DNA of 64,000 nt from Chryseobacterium pennipullorum (GCF_003384725.1 NZ_QNVV01000012.1:1-64000); one strand, 5' to 3'; positions 9,274-20,887 are shown, counted from the stretch's first letter. The notes: generated by a model from the letters alone, not told the origin. Program-made: numbers and translations.

Positions 9274-9618
9274 ATGAACTTAATTATCCGTTTGTTTGTG
9301 ACTGCTATCGTTGCATACCTGCTAACAAAAATTTTACCGGGAGTACAATTTGAAGGATTTTCAACAGCGATCATTTTTGCTATTGTACTGGGAGTTTTAA
9401 ACATCTTCGTAAAGCCTATTCTGAGCCTCTTTGGGCTTCCGCTGACTGTTATTACATTGGGCTTCTTTGCTCTTGTTATTAATGCAGCAATTATCATGAT
9501 TGCAGATTATTTTATAGACAGTATGGTGGTAGATGGCTTCTGGTGGGCATTTATCTTCAGTATCCTGTTGTCTATTGTCACCTCACTGGCAAATTCAATA
9601 TTCTCTGATGGAGAGTAA
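9274..9618 (+). CDS. Phage holin family 4 / DUF360-like small membrane protein
   Basis: A 114-residue protein made almost entirely of four hydrophobic segments (about residues 3-25, 28-48, 54-77 and 88-110). It matches the small membrane proteins annotated as phage holin family (YvlD/DUF360 type). Despite the name there is no phage gene nearby, and these proteins are usual chromosomal residents of unknown role. A perfect 16-bp stem-loop follows the stop codon. Confidence 0.75.
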   Translation: MNLIIRLFVTAIVAYLLTKILPGVQFEGFSTAIIFAIVLGVLNIFVKPILSLFGLPLTVITLGFFALVINAAIIMIADYFIDSMVVDGFWWAFIFSILLSIVTSLANSIFSDGE

Positions 9619-9639
9619 TTGATTTACGATACAGATCAA

Positions 9640-9675
9640 AATAATAAATCCACTCGGCTGAGTGGATTTATTATT
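9640..9675. terminator. Bidirectional stem-loop terminator
   Basis: The arms 9640-9655 (ending CCACTC) and 9660-9675 (beginning GAGTGG) are perfect 16-bp complements around a GGCT loop, flanked by A and T runs. It serves the holin-like gene (plus) and overlaps the stop codon of the gene at 9671 (minus). Confidence 0.85.
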
Positions 9676-10537
9676 TTTTAATGAATTTTAGTAAGACCAG
9701 GCTTCCATAAGGATCTTTAAGCTTTAGAAAATAATTTCCAGAAGTAAGATCACCAATAGGAATTTCATTTACAAATTTATTCTTTGACACTACTTTTCCA
9801 CTAACATCTATTATTTCATACTCTTGAAAGTAGCGGCTTGTATTAACTTTTAAAATGTCTGAAACAGGATTTGGATAAAGCTTAATCAAAACACCTTTAT
9901 TTTCTGATAAATTTTCATGACTCGCCAGAAATAAGCATGAAGGTGGATTCGTAATTTCTCCGTCTGTAAAATCATAATATATTGTGCTCCCCGCCGGAAT
10001 CAGATGGGTACTGATGGCTTGAGGAAAATTTTCATAAATGAAGCAGTTATTAAACCGTAGATTCGCATTTTCAAAATTCTTATTAATCTTATACCATGTT
10101 TCACACCCTGTAGATTGCATCGGTATTCCCGGCCAGAGGGTATCTATTAAAAGTCCGTCAATTGAATTCGGGTTCACCATATCAATCATTACACAGCTTC
10201 CTGATGTCCATGTTGAGGGAGCTTTAAAATAAATGGCAGCTGAAGGAATATTTCCTGTGTAATATTTTTTACTGACTACAGCTGAAGGGTTTCCTTGTCC
10301 ATCTACAAGAAATGCCTTGATTTCTTTGTTTTGATCAATAAGAATTTGTACGTTGTTGACCGCCGATGGTGAATTTAATGTTGGTGTACTTCCGTTAGTC
10401 GTATAATAAATTGTTCCGTTTCCAGAAATAGCTGCCTGGTACGTATTATAGTAATGAGTTCCAAGGGGAAGTATTGTTATTTGGGAAAAATAGAATGATG
10501 ATAAAAATATTGATAAAGAAAGTGAAAATTTTTTCAT
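9671..10537 (-). CDS. Type IX-secreted protein with chitobiase-like and starch-binding-like domains
   Basis: A 288-residue secreted protein. A signal peptide (ending YFSQ, about residue 19) is followed by a chitobiase/beta-hexosaminidase C-terminal-like domain (about 25-95; GTIYYTTNGSTPTLNS). Next is a segment resembling family-26 starch-binding modules (about 98-195; IYFKAPSTW, TLWPGIPM, NLRFNNC), and last a type A T9SS sorting domain (about 215-288; LYPNPVSDILKV to the terminal FIKK). There is no catalytic domain, so it is probably a surface carbohydrate-binding protein. The CBM26 assignment is from motif resemblance only. Confidence 0.75.
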   Translation of the reverse strand: MKKFSLSLSIFLSSFYFSQITILPLGTHYYNTYQAAISGNGTIYYTTNGSTPTLNSPSAVNNVQILIDQNKEIKAFLVDGQGNPSAVVSKKYYTGNIPSAAIYFKAPSTWTSGSCVMIDMVNPNSIDGLLIDTLWPGIPMQSTGCETWYKINKNFENANLRFNNCFIYENFPQAISTHLIPAGSTIYYDFTDGEITNPPSCLFLASHENLSENKGVLIKLYPNPVSDILKVNTSRYFQEYEIIDVSGKVVSKNKFVNEIPIGDLTSGNYFLKLKDPYGSLVLLKFIKK

Positions 10538-10654
10538 GGAAAAAGGAGGTTTAGTTTTTTATAAAAATAGCGAAAATTTACTGATAATATATTACTTCTT
10601 CCAGTTAAGGAAAACTTTAGTGTTAATTCTTTCGTCCGTTTTTATTTTAAATAT

Positions 10655-10662
10655 TAACTTTG
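10655..10662 (+). promoter_or_regulatory. -7 element (TAACTTTG) for the S9 peptidase gene
   Basis: TAACTTTG matches TAnnTTTG and would give a 5' leader of about 73 nt before the ATG at 10740. No clear TTG lies 19-21 nt upstream. Confidence 0.35.
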
Positions 10663-10739
10663 GCAATCTTTGAATTTAATAAAAGGATTGTATGAAATCT
10701 TAATGATAGCAAGAATCCGCTAAAAATGAATATTGACAT

Positions 10740-12734
10740 ATGAAACTTAAGTACAGTCTGCTGGCTCTGGCAGCTCCGCTTTTAATGAATGCACAACAAG
10801 TAATGACGCCTGAGATCCTCTGGACTTTAAAAAAAGTGGGAGTACAGGCTGTATCACCGGATCAGGCTTCCCTTATTTATAAAGTAGGACAGGTAGATCT
10901 GAAAACAGAAAAAACAAAAAATGAGAACTATTTTCTGAATGTTCTCAACCATCAGTCTTCCAAAATAGATTTTGGTAAAAAGGCCCTGATTCAATGGGAT
11001 AAAAACGGGATTTATGCACAGGAAGGAGATAAGATTTATCTTTCTAAAGATGCCGGAAAAACCTGGACAGATTTTTACACCATCGGTGAAGCAGATAATA
11101 TTGTGATTTCCCCGGATGGCAAGAAAATCGCTTTCAGTAAGCAGGTGCTGGTAGAAAAGCTGATGGGAAAAGACAAATATAGCGATACTCCCAAAACAAC
11201 TGCTCAGGTGTATACTGACCTAAACCACAGACACTGGGATTATTTCAATGAAGGAAAGTACAACCATGTATTTGTTGTGAATACTGGCGATAAAGTGGAG
11301 GGGGCAAAGGATCTTCTGGATGGGAAAACCTGGGATTCCCCCCAAAGGCCTTTCGGAGGTGCAGAAGACTTTATCTGGAGTCCGGATTCTTCACAGCTTT
11401 TATACGTTACAAAGCCTAAAAGTGGTAAAGAATATGCAACCAGTACCAATACTGATATTTTTGCCTATGATTTGGCGTCAGGATCCACTAAAAACCTTAC
11501 TGAATCCAATAAAGGATACGATGTAAACCCGAAATTCAGCCCGGACGGAAAATCATTGGTATGGCAAAGCATGGCCAGAGACGGCTATGAAGCAGATAAA
11601 AATGATGTAAAGATCATGGATTGGAAAACAGGGAAGACCACCAACCTTACCTCCGGATGGGATGAAAGTGTTTCCGGAGATGTGCTATGGGGAGCGGATT
11701 CAAAAACAATCTACTTTACAGCAGCATTCAGAGGGACCAAACAACTTTTTTCATTAGATCCCAAATCTGCAAAAGTACAGCAGATTACCAAAGGAGATTT
11801 TGACGTTAATGAGATCTTCACAGATAATAAATCTTCACTTTTAGTAGGGAGAACAGATGTAAACCATGCTACGGAACTATTCTCCGTAAACCTTAAAAAC
11901 GGGGATATGAAGCAGGTTACTGAAACCAATAAAGATACGTATGCCAAGTTGGCTCAGGGAAAATCTGAACTTAAAATGATAAAAACTTCGGATGGTAAAG
12001 AAATGGGCGTATGGTTCCACTATCCACCCAACTTCGATCCGAACAAAAAATATCCTACGCTGGTTTATTGCCAGGGTGGACCTCAGTCTGCACTGACACA
12101 ATATTTCAGTGTAAGATGGAACTTTGCGCTGATGACAGCTCATGATTATATCGTAGTGGCTCCCAACAGAAGGGGAATGCCGGGCTGGGGAACAAAATGG
12201 AATGAAGATATTTCCAAAGACTGGGGTGGACAGCCGATGAGAGATTACCTGGCAGCAACCGATTATGCGAAAACATTACCTTATGTAGATGGCGATAGAG
12301 TAGCAGCAGTAGGAGCAAGTTATGGCGGGTACAGTGTATTTATGCTGGCAGGAATCCACGAAAACAGATTCAAAACCTTCATTGCCCACGATGGATTATT
12401 TGATATGAAATCATGGTATCTGACGACTGAAGAATTATGGTTTGCCAACTGGGATATCGGTTCTCCATGGGAGAAGCCACAGCCAAAAGCTTATACAGAA
12501 TTTAACCCAAGCAACTTTGTGGAAAAATGGAATAAGCCGATCATGATCGTTCAGGGAGGAATAGATTTCCGTGTCCCTTACGAGCAAGGACAAGAAGCAT
12601 TCCAGGCGGCGAAATTAAGAGGTTTAAAATCAAAATTAGTATACTTCCCGAATGAGAATCACTGGGTACTTCATCCGCAAAACGGATTGGTATGGCAGAG
12701 AGAATTCTTCGACTGGCTGAAGGAAACTTTATAA
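10740..12734 (+). CDS. S9 family serine peptidase (dipeptidyl/acylaminoacyl peptidase type)
   Basis: A 664-residue secreted peptidase. A signal peptide (MKLKYSLLALAAPLLMNAQQ) is followed by a beta-propeller-like region (about 40-400; repeated 'SPDGKK/FSPDGKS' elements) and a C-terminal alpha/beta hydrolase. The nucleophile Ser527 lies in GASYGGY, with Asp609 (GGIDFRVP) and His641 (NENHW) completing the triad. It should remove dipeptides or acylated residues from peptides in the periplasm. It is monocistronic and ends at a strong terminator. It differs from the second S9 peptidase at 46577. Confidence 0.92.
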   Translation: MKLKYSLLALAAPLLMNAQQVMTPEILWTLKKVGVQAVSPDQASLIYKVGQVDLKTEKTKNENYFLNVLNHQSSKIDFGKKALIQWDKNGIYAQEGDKIYLSKDAGKTWTDFYTIGEADNIVISPDGKKIAFSKQVLVEKLMGKDKYSDTPKTTAQVYTDLNHRHWDYFNEGKYNHVFVVNTGDKVEGAKDLLDGKTWDSPQRPFGGAEDFIWSPDSSQLLYVTKPKSGKEYATSTNTDIFAYDLASGSTKNLTESNKGYDVNPKFSPDGKSLVWQSMARDGYEADKNDVKIMDWKTGKTTNLTSGWDESVSGDVLWGADSKTIYFTAAFRGTKQLFSLDPKSAKVQQITKGDFDVNEIFTDNKSSLLVGRTDVNHATELFSVNLKNGDMKQVTETNKDTYAKLAQGKSELKMIKTSDGKEMGVWFHYPPNFDPNKKYPTLVYCQGGPQSALTQYFSVRWNFALMTAHDYIVVAPNRRGMPGWGTKWNEDISKDWGGQPMRDYLAATDYAKTLPYVDGDRVAAVGASYGGYSVFMLAGIHENRFKTFIAHDGLFDMKSWYLTTEELWFANWDIGSPWEKPQPKAYTEFNPSNFVEKWNKPIMIVQGGIDFRVPYEQGQEAFQAAKLRGLKSKLVYFPNENHWVLHPQNGLVWQREFFDWLKETL

Positions 12735-12759
12735 GATCATAAGATAAACGATCAATAGG

Positions 12760-12783
12760 AGCGGGCTTAGCCCGCTTTTTTTA
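12760..12783 (+). terminator. Rho-independent terminator after the S9 peptidase
   Basis: AGCGGGC, a TTA loop and GCCCGCT form a 7-bp GC-rich stem followed by a run of T. It has the same GGGC-TTA-GCCC core as the hairpins in the tandem repeat near 56.8-57.0 kb. Confidence 0.85.
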
Positions 12784-12863
12784 TGATCAGAAACCATGGG
12801 CTATAGCCAAAACTTAAATAACCCTGCTTCTCAATCTGCATCATCTGCGAGAAATAAATTGTA

Positions 12864-12871
12864 TATATTTG
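12864..12871 (+). promoter_or_regulatory. -7 element (TATATTTG) immediately before the DNA glycosylase start
   Basis: TATATTTG ends only 3 nt before the ATG at 12875, so the transcript would be essentially leaderless. No good -33 TTG is seen. The alternative TTG start at 12869 would overlap the promoter element, which argues for the ATG. Confidence 0.45.
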
Positions 12872-12874
12872 AAT

Positions 12875-13366
12875 ATGCAAAACCGTATTTCTTCCTTTCC
12901 TCCTGTTATTGATTCTCATTCTGAAATCTTAATCCTTGGCTCTATTCCCGGAGTGAAATCCCTGGAGAAACAACAGTATTATGCCCATCCTCAAAACAAA
13001 TTCTGGAAGATTATTTTTGAATTATTACAGGAAGAATATACAGAAGAGTACGTAGTAAGAATGGAAATACTGAAGAAGCATCATATTGCCCTGTGGGATG
13101 TCATTGATTCCTGTGAAAGGAAAGGCAGTCTGGATTCCGAGATCCGGAATGAGGAGGCCAACCAGATTGCAGAATTGCTGGAACAGCATCCTCGCGTCAA
13201 AGCGATTTTCTCTAATGGTGGTAAATCCTATAAAAACGTACAGAAGCTTCTGGGAAAAAACTATAGGTTGCCCATCTTTTTACTACCCTCTACAAGTCCT
13301 CTCCATACCATCTCCTTTGATAAAAAGCTGGAAGATTGGAAAGCTATTCTGAAGTTTTTAAAATAA
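12875..13366 (+). CDS. DNA-deoxyinosine / uracil DNA glycosylase (UDG superfamily, family 6-like)
   Basis: A 163-residue member of the uracil-DNA glycosylase superfamily, which excises deaminated bases. The N-terminal motif ILGSIPGVKSLEKQQYYAHPQN matches the hypoxanthine-DNA glycosylase group (GS-x-PG, then YYAHPxNxFW). The C-terminal motif is LPSTSPLHT, where family members have a P-S-[TS]-S-P element. Length is usual. I chose the ATG at 12875 because the in-frame TTG at 12869 overlaps the promoter. The 5' untranslated region may be absent. The gene stands alone ahead of a long repeat-containing gap. Confidence 0.85.
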   Translation: MQNRISSFPPVIDSHSEILILGSIPGVKSLEKQQYYAHPQNKFWKIIFELLQEEYTEEYVVRMEILKKHHIALWDVIDSCERKGSLDSEIRNEEANQIAELLEQHPRVKAIFSNGGKSYKNVQKLLGKNYRLPIFLLPSTSPLHTISFDKKLEDWKAILKFLK

Positions 13367-13644
13367 AGTTAGGATCAGGCGAAAAAGTTGGGGGGCAAGC
13401 AAAAAGTTGATTTAATATAAATAGAAAAAATAATATAGGATTGTATACCATCACTGTTTGACTCCGTAGAAATAACATTCATCTACTGAAGAAAGATTAA
13501 TCTTCGATTTTAGTGTGTAAGTAAAAAAATTAACCAAAGATGACGCAAATTTCCACAGATGTTTGAGGATGTTTTCGGAGTTTTTTTTAATCGGCTTTCA
13601 ATCCAATAAGAACTGTGAAAAATAGTTGTATTCTTTAATCGACC

Positions 13645-13895
13645 TAGGAATTAGGAGCGTTAATAAACCTTTTAAGGTTCGCCGATTCAAATAAAAAATA
13701 AAAAATCAGAGGCAAAATTGATCTTGAATCCGTTAAAAAATTTCCAGTGTCTGAGCATGGCCACTCTATTGAGTCGAATAACAAGTGTTGAATCCATGCG
13801 AGTTTGGAAATTTTAGGAGGCAAGGTCAATTTTTAGCGGATGATTCCAGTCTTGAATTTTTGTATACTTTTGCTTCAAGGCAAAAGTATAACAGG
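13645..13895. repeat. Dispersed intergenic element, copy 1
   Basis: Shares with 29585-29795 the ordered blocks GAGCGTTAA, GCGAGTTT/CACGAGTTT, AATTTTTAG, and CTTGAATTTTTGT followed by a hairpin. The copies have diverged considerably, so boundaries are approximate. It sits between convergent genes and next to the 3' end of a leftward gene, as does copy 2. Confidence 0.6.
13863..13890. terminator. Hairpin at the end of dispersed element copy 1
   Basis: TATACTTTTGC (13863-13873), loop TTCAAG, and GCAAAAGTATA (13880-13890) form a perfect 11-bp stem. The same loop with a covarying stem occurs at 29757-29782. It could help terminate leftward transcription from the kinase gene. Confidence 0.65.
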
Positions 13896-13989
13896 GAAAA
13901 AAAATCGTCTCTCCACAACTTTTGTACCTGATCCTAAAATTCTCGCAGAAAAGCAGATATCCATGTTAATGGTACACTGGCTTGGTCAT

Positions 13990-15023
13990 TTAACCTTGTC
14001 TCGGATGATACAGATACGCCCTCAGCCCCTTCAGCAATTCCAGTTGATTTCTTGTCCTGTCCAGGTTGTGCTCAGGATGTGTTATAGAATAATAAGTGCT
14101 GCCGTTCAGGTAATCCGTTAAAAAACGAATCTCCTGAATATAGATGGCGACTTGCGCAGCATAGTCAAGATGATCAGATTCTTTCGGGGTCAGTTTTTCT
14201 TTCAGGTAGAATAGGAAACCTTCTTTTACGGCTTCATACATTTCGGGGTTGAAATTGTTTTTGGCGCTTCCATCATCTTCCTGTGTTGTATTGGTGTATG
14301 ACTGAACCATCGTTCCAAAATCATATAGAATAGTAGAAATCATCATGGTATCCAGATCTATGACCGCTAACGGATTATGGTTTTGATCGAAGAGGATGTT
14401 GCTGATTTTTACATCGGCATGGATAATCCTTTTGGGGATCTGATTGCTTCTCTCCATTGCTATCCACTTGTCCGGTAAGGAAAGAAACTGATTGGTGGCT
14501 TCTATTTCAGCCTTTGCATTTTCCTGTAAATGGGGAGCTGCATTTTTTAGTGAATTTTTATAATCCGCAATTCTTTTTTCGAAATTAAGGAAATCAGGAA
14601 GCGTATCTTCAATAGCAGGCAGATTTTCGGTGTTTACTGTAGTAAGGAAATAACTGAAGGTTTTCGCTGCTGCAAAAGCCGTTTGTAAAGAGGGGGCAGT
14701 AAGAAAGGTAATGCTGTTTTCTACGAAACTTAACATACGCCATGGCTGGTCATTCTCATCCTTTACCAACAGTTGATCATTAAGAGAAGGAATAGGCTCC
14801 ACAATTTGAAATTGATAATTATTTGACCTGAGAAGCTCATTAATCAGTAAGTGATTGTTGACGATAATTTCGGGCTGTTTGAAAACGTTTTGATTGATCT
14901 TTTGCAGAATGAATTTTTTCTCCCGGTCATGATCTTCCAGAAGATAGGTTGTATTGATCAATCCATCATTGATAGGAGATAAACTGTAATGGTCCGTACC
15001 GATAAACTGAATGACAATATCTT

Positions 15024-15033
<10 letters not shown>
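13990..15033 (-). CDS. APH-fold phosphotransferase, probable N-acetylhexosamine 1-kinase (NahK-like)
   Basis: A 347-residue kinase of the aminoglycoside-phosphotransferase fold. The catalytic loop IIHADVKISNILFD (HxDxKxxN) and the metal-binding VIDLDTMM with following LYDFG match the pattern of Bifidobacterium N-acetylhexosamine 1-kinase (HNDTKxNNVLFD...VIDLDTVM). It would phosphorylate GalNAc or GlcNAc at C1 with ATP in the cytosol. Its start overlaps the end of the nucleotidyltransferase gene by 10 nt. With the GH109 gene upstream, the order release, kinase, activation is complete. Choline or other APH-family substrates are the alternative. Confidence 0.8.
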
Positions 15034-17325
<2,292 letters not shown>

Positions 17326-17472
17326 CTATTTTTTTTCTAAATATATTAAAACTTTTTCAAAGAATGGTGAATGCTTTTGCTGAAAAACATAGGAGTAGAA
17401 GAACAGAAAGGGAATGCTTTAGGGTTGAAAGTTCCTGCCGGATGTTCAGTGGATATTGTAGAATTATTGGTC

Positions 17473-18546
17473 TTACTGTCCGTAATATGCACTGATTACT
17501 TTTTCTCTCATTTTGTTGAGGTATTTGATATCTTTTGTATTGGAAAGAATGATGACGGTGAGGTTTTTATCGACCAGATGCACCCAGTTGGCACTATGGC
17601 CATAGCCTTCACCCTGACGCTCTGCAAACACCGTGGAGACAGTACCGAATTTTTTAGGATATACCCAGAATCCCAAAGCTGTATCTTCCAATTTTTTATC
17701 GGCAGTAAGCATCGTTTCCAATGTCTTTTTGTTGAAAAGAACAGCGTTGAATACCGCCTGGTCAAATAGGAGCAAATCCTTTGGAGTAGAATACATCGCC
17801 CCGGCTGAGTAGAAGTTATCAATATACGTATTGGTAGGCATATGAAGCGCAAAGGGATCTGATGAATCCGCCGAATACCCCTCATCAATATTACTGATGA
17901 TGTCATTATGGTGAAGAAATCCGGTATTCTGCATGTGGAGAGGGGTCAGTATTTGCTCCTGTAAGACTTCTTCAAAAGGCTTATGATATATTTTTTCGAT
18001 AATCTTTCCCAGAAGTATGAAATCACCATTGTTGTAGCTGAACTTTGTTCCTGGCGGGTCTACCAGCTTTTCAGACAAGAAGGTGCCGATAAAATCGTCC
18101 AGGTTCCAGATGGTATTATCGTAGGCCTGGTGAATAAGTTCTGGTGAACTGATGTCTTTATGATCTCTGCCACTGCTATAAGTGAGCAGGTTTCGTATCG
18201 TGGCTTTATGGGCAGCCTCGCCTTTATATTCAGGGTAATATTTTGCAATTGGTTCGTCCAGATTTATTTTTCCTTTTTCATACAGCTGCATGATCAGTGC
18301 CGCTGTAAAAGTTTTTGTAAGCGAAAAAATATGAAACCGGGTATCATCCGAAAAAGGAATATTGTAATGCCTGTTCGATAGTCCTTTATACGTAAGCAAT
18401 TCAATCTTTCCGTTTTTTGCCAATAAAACTGAACCGTTAAAATTATCTTTTGTGACAGAGGAATCAATTACTTGTTCTACCTTCTGTATCTGTGGATGGG
18501 CAAAATGAAACATGATTAACAGCAATCCCGCAAGTTTTCTTTTCAT
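17473..18546 (-). CDS. Serine hydrolase, beta-lactamase/DD-peptidase (class C-like) family
   Basis: A 357-residue exported serine hydrolase. The signal peptide ends near residue 19. The S-x-x-K motif is Ser75-Leu-Thr-Lys78, and the Y-x-N motif is Tyr171-Asn-Asn173 (KFSYNNGD). A late GYGHSANW replaces the third box as HSA rather than HxG. These features fit esterase-, DD-peptidase- or class C beta-lactamase-like enzymes. Antibiotic resistance should not be assumed, as most such chromosomal proteins are not beta-lactamases. It lies 57 nt after the M61 peptidase gene in the same direction and may share its transcript. Confidence 0.85.
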   Translation of the reverse strand: MKRKLAGLLLIMFHFAHPQIQKVEQVIDSSVTKDNFNGSVLLAKNGKIELLTYKGLSNRHYNIPFSDDTRFHIFSLTKTFTAALIMQLYEKGKINLDEPIAKYYPEYKGEAAHKATIRNLLTYSSGRDHKDISSPELIHQAYDNTIWNLDDFIGTFLSEKLVDPPGTKFSYNNGDFILLGKIIEKIYHKPFEEVLQEQILTPLHMQNTGFLHHNDIISNIDEGYSADSSDPFALHMPTNTYIDNFYSAGAMYSTPKDLLLFDQAVFNAVLFNKKTLETMLTADKKLEDTALGFWVYPKKFGTVSTVFAERQGEGYGHSANWVHLVDKNLTVIILSNTKDIKYLNKMREKVISAYYGQ

Positions 18547-18603
18547 GTTAATAGGTTTTTTATGGGTAAATGTTGAGGTAGGAACGCTTGTTTTACTTAA
18601 AGT

Positions 18604-20139
18604 CTATTGACTGATCCATGCTTTCCGTAAAGCCGTTTGTTTTAAATCCGGGTTGGGTGAAAGACTTACTTTCCCGGTAGCTTCATCATAATTAAAGCCT
18701 ACTTTGGCAAGGTACTCTTTCAAAGGAACAGGTTGCGTACCTTCTACAAAATCCCTGAAAAACGTCCGTATTTCCGGGAATGTCATTGCTGTAATTTCAT
18801 CAAATAGATCGCCATCGTTAAAGTATTTGCCTGCTCCATATTTTTTCATCAGCTGCAACATCAGATCCTGGGTACCCATTTTTCCACCTGAAAGCTCACG
18901 CAGTCTGATATCAAGGCATAACCCCAATAGTGGACCTTTCTGATAAAAATTCATATACTGATCCTGTCTCTCCATCGCGTTTTTACTGATCTCTGTAAAG
19001 GAGAGGCTGTTATCAAATTCTTTCATCCCCTTTATCTTTTCTTCCAGACTTTTTTCGAAATCTTCCAGACTGATCATTTTTTGTTTGATGGGCATATGGA
19101 TCGTCGCATACTCCGTCATCCCTTCATACAGCCACAGATGTTCAGACATCGATGGATTCAGAAAATCATAATGCTGGATTTCTCCGGAATGAATATTAAG
19201 GGGAGTCACAATATGAAAAAATTCATGGGAAGCCACTCTGTTTAGGGCATTGGGTAGAAAACTCATATTTCCTGAACGGTACAGGCAGACAGTGGATTGG
19301 GAGTGCTCGAGTCCGTCACCCATGAATCCTTTTTCGTTTGAGGATTCATAGTAAATCAGAAAGGCATATTTGTTCACGGGTAATGTCCCTCCCAGGTAAG
19401 CCTGCTGGTTTTTCAGAATGTTTTCGATCTCAAGCGCTATTTTTTTAGAATAATGCCGTTCCTTCTTATTATAAAAGGAGACCAATACTTCAGTATGCCC
19501 TATCTTCAGCCAGGTAGTATCGGGAACACAGTATAGAACGGGAGAATCTACCAGCTGGCGATAGTCTTTTGCGTAGACTATATCTGTATTTTTATCTTTT
19601 TGTTGGTAATCCAGGGCCGAAGAAGCATAAAAATCTTTATTTTTTGTAATGTTTATCTGATAGGGAATATCTTTCATTTCTTCAAAATATCCCACTAAGG
19701 AATTATAGTTAATGACAAAAACACTGTCTTTTTTGAACGTGCTGCCGGCAGATTTAGCTCCCTGCGTGTTCTGTTTCAGGGAGTCCCATCCGTCAGCCAC
19801 CTGATAGGATATTCTGTGGACATTCTTAAGGTCATGTACCATCCAGCTGTTTTGATCCAAACGCTCAACAGTTATTTTTTTTCCTTTTTTATCTGTGGCT
19901 GCCAGATTGGAAACGTACTGTCCAAAATTCATAGCCTGATAAAATCCCGGAACCAGTTTGGGAATGATAAATTTTCCCTCTTTAAGGGTATTCCTGGGTG
20001 GAGTGAAAGAAACGGTGACTTCATCATCAGACATATGAAGAAGATCAATATGGTATTGATATTTTTGCTTTGAAGCTTGGGCAATAAGTGCAGTAGGAAA
20101 TATAACCAGTACGAAAACTAACTTGATCAGTTTGTTCAT
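18604..20139 (-). CDS. M61 family (glycyl) metallopeptidase
   Basis: About 511 residues from the start chosen here. The open frame extends 28 codons further upstream, but those codons overlap the AIM24 gene. The internal Met begins a proper signal peptide (MNKLIKLVFVLVIFPTALIAQ). The N-terminal beta domain is followed by a thermolysin-like core with zinc motif HEFFH (residues 305-309) and LYEGMTEY providing the third ligand region. The C-terminal part lacks the PDZ domain found in many M61 enzymes. It would be a periplasmic aminopeptidase preferring Gly or Ala. The serine hydrolase follows 57 nt downstream. Confidence 0.85.
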   Translation of the reverse strand: MNKLIKLVFVLVIFPTALIAQASKQKYQYHIDLLHMSDDEVTVSFTPPRNTLKEGKFIIPKLVPGFYQAMNFGQYVSNLAATDKKGKKITVERLDQNSWMVHDLKNVHRISYQVADGWDSLKQNTQGAKSAGSTFKKDSVFVINYNSLVGYFEEMKDIPYQINITKNKDFYASSALDYQQKDKNTDIVYAKDYRQLVDSPVLYCVPDTTWLKIGHTEVLVSFYNKKERHYSKKIALEIENILKNQQAYLGGTLPVNKYAFLIYYESSNEKGFMGDGLEHSQSTVCLYRSGNMSFLPNALNRVASHEFFHIVTPLNIHSGEIQHYDFLNPSMSEHLWLYEGMTEYATIHMPIKQKMISLEDFEKSLEEKIKGMKEFDNSLSFTEISKNAMERQDQYMNFYQKGPLLGLCLDIRLRELSGGKMGTQDLMLQLMKKYGAGKYFNDGDLFDEITAMTFPEIRTFFRDFVEGTQPVPLKEYLAKVGFNYDEATGKVSLSPNPDLKQTALRKAWISQ

Positions 20140-20194
20140 CTGCTTTTGTTTTAATTCATACGAAAGTACAAAAATTGCCCAAGGTTGAGAAGCT

Positions 20195-20887
20195 TTATTT
20201 TTCTGTAAAGTACACTTCTTCATAAGGTTGAATCAGTACCCAGCCGTTTCCAGAAAATTTCATCTGAAATTCTTCACCGCTTCCTCTTCCGATAAGGCTC
20301 TTTAGGGAAACATTGGTTTTAAGTTCAGGACTCAGGTTTCCGGACCATGCTACGGTGGCATTGGGATCTGTAAAAACTGGCGTCTCCGGAGTGACAAGCA
20401 AAGTCAAGGGATCTCCATGGGTTGTAATGGCAATATGTCCCGTTCCCGAAAGCTTTACCTGGAAAAGTCCCCCGGCCATCATTCCAGCAATACTTTTAAG
20501 CATAGTGATGTCACTCTTTACGCTTTGCTCGTGGGCAAGAACGTCATTCCCGTTAACGCATACCGCTTCGTTATTCAGGTAGAGAATACGGACTTTCTTC
20601 CCGGAATCAGCCACATACAGCTTACCTGTTCCTTCCGCTTTCATCAGTTTGCTTCCCTCACCGCTGATTGCTTTTTTCAAAAGATTTCCAAGTCCGCCGG
20701 ATAACATTCCCTGTCTTTCAAAGTTGATATTACCCACATAGCTTACCATGCTTCCTCTTTTAGTCCATACCGTCTGGTTATTAAGGTTGATTTCTAAAAG
20801 ATGTTTGGTTTCCAGCTCAAAATAATCTCTTTGCTGTGGATTCTCTTTTGTTTCATTGATAAATGCTTCGATTGAATACTTGCTCAT
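20195..20887 (-). CDS. AIM24 family protein
   Basis: A 230-residue protein of the AIM24/TryX fold. Repeated double-stranded beta-helix segments include LEINLNNQTVWTKRGSMVSY, GTGKLYVADSGKKVRILYLN and GTGHIAITTHGDPLTL, the usual order in this family. No signal peptide or membrane segment is seen. The eukaryotic homologue affects mitochondrial membrane organisation, while bacterial members are uncharacterised. It lies upstream of the M61 gene with about 55 nt between the chosen starts and stops, and is divergent from queA. Confidence 0.85.
   Translation of the reverse strand: MSKYSIEAFINETKENPQQRDYFELETKHLLEINLNNQTVWTKRGSMVSYVGNINFERQGMLSGGLGNLLKKAISGEGSKLMKAEGTGKLYVADSGKKVRILYLNNEAVCVNGNDVLAHEQSVKSDITMLKSIAGMMAGGLFQVKLSGTGHIAITTHGDPLTLLVTPETPVFTDPNATVAWSGNLSPELKTNVSLKSLIGRGSGEEFQMKFSGNGWVLIQPYEEVYFTEK

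Larger units (their letters stand above)
13367..13989. other. Convergent intergenic region carrying a dispersed element
   Basis: No gene is supported. Open frames at 13644-13829 and 13840-14121 lack protein features and run through the repeat. The right part is copy 1 of an element also found at 29.6-29.8 kb. The left part contains AT-rich sequence with the phrase ACGCAAATTTCCACAGATG, typical of dispersed intergenic sequence. Confidence 0.6.

Noticed and set aside
9274-9618. Prophage or lysis gene suggested by the holin label
   Set aside because: No phage structural, integrase or endolysin gene is present. The protein family is a common chromosomal membrane protein.
13840-14121. 93-codon plus-strand frame
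   Set aside because: Begins in the dispersed element and continues antisense to the kinase gene. No independent support.
17473-18546. Beta-lactamase resistance gene
   Set aside because: Only the general SxxK/YxN serine hydrolase motifs are present and the third motif is not typical. A housekeeping esterase or peptidase is equally likely.
20140-20223. Upstream extension of the M61 peptidase to 20223
   Set aside because: It overlaps the AIM24 gene and would bury a good signal peptide starting at 20139.
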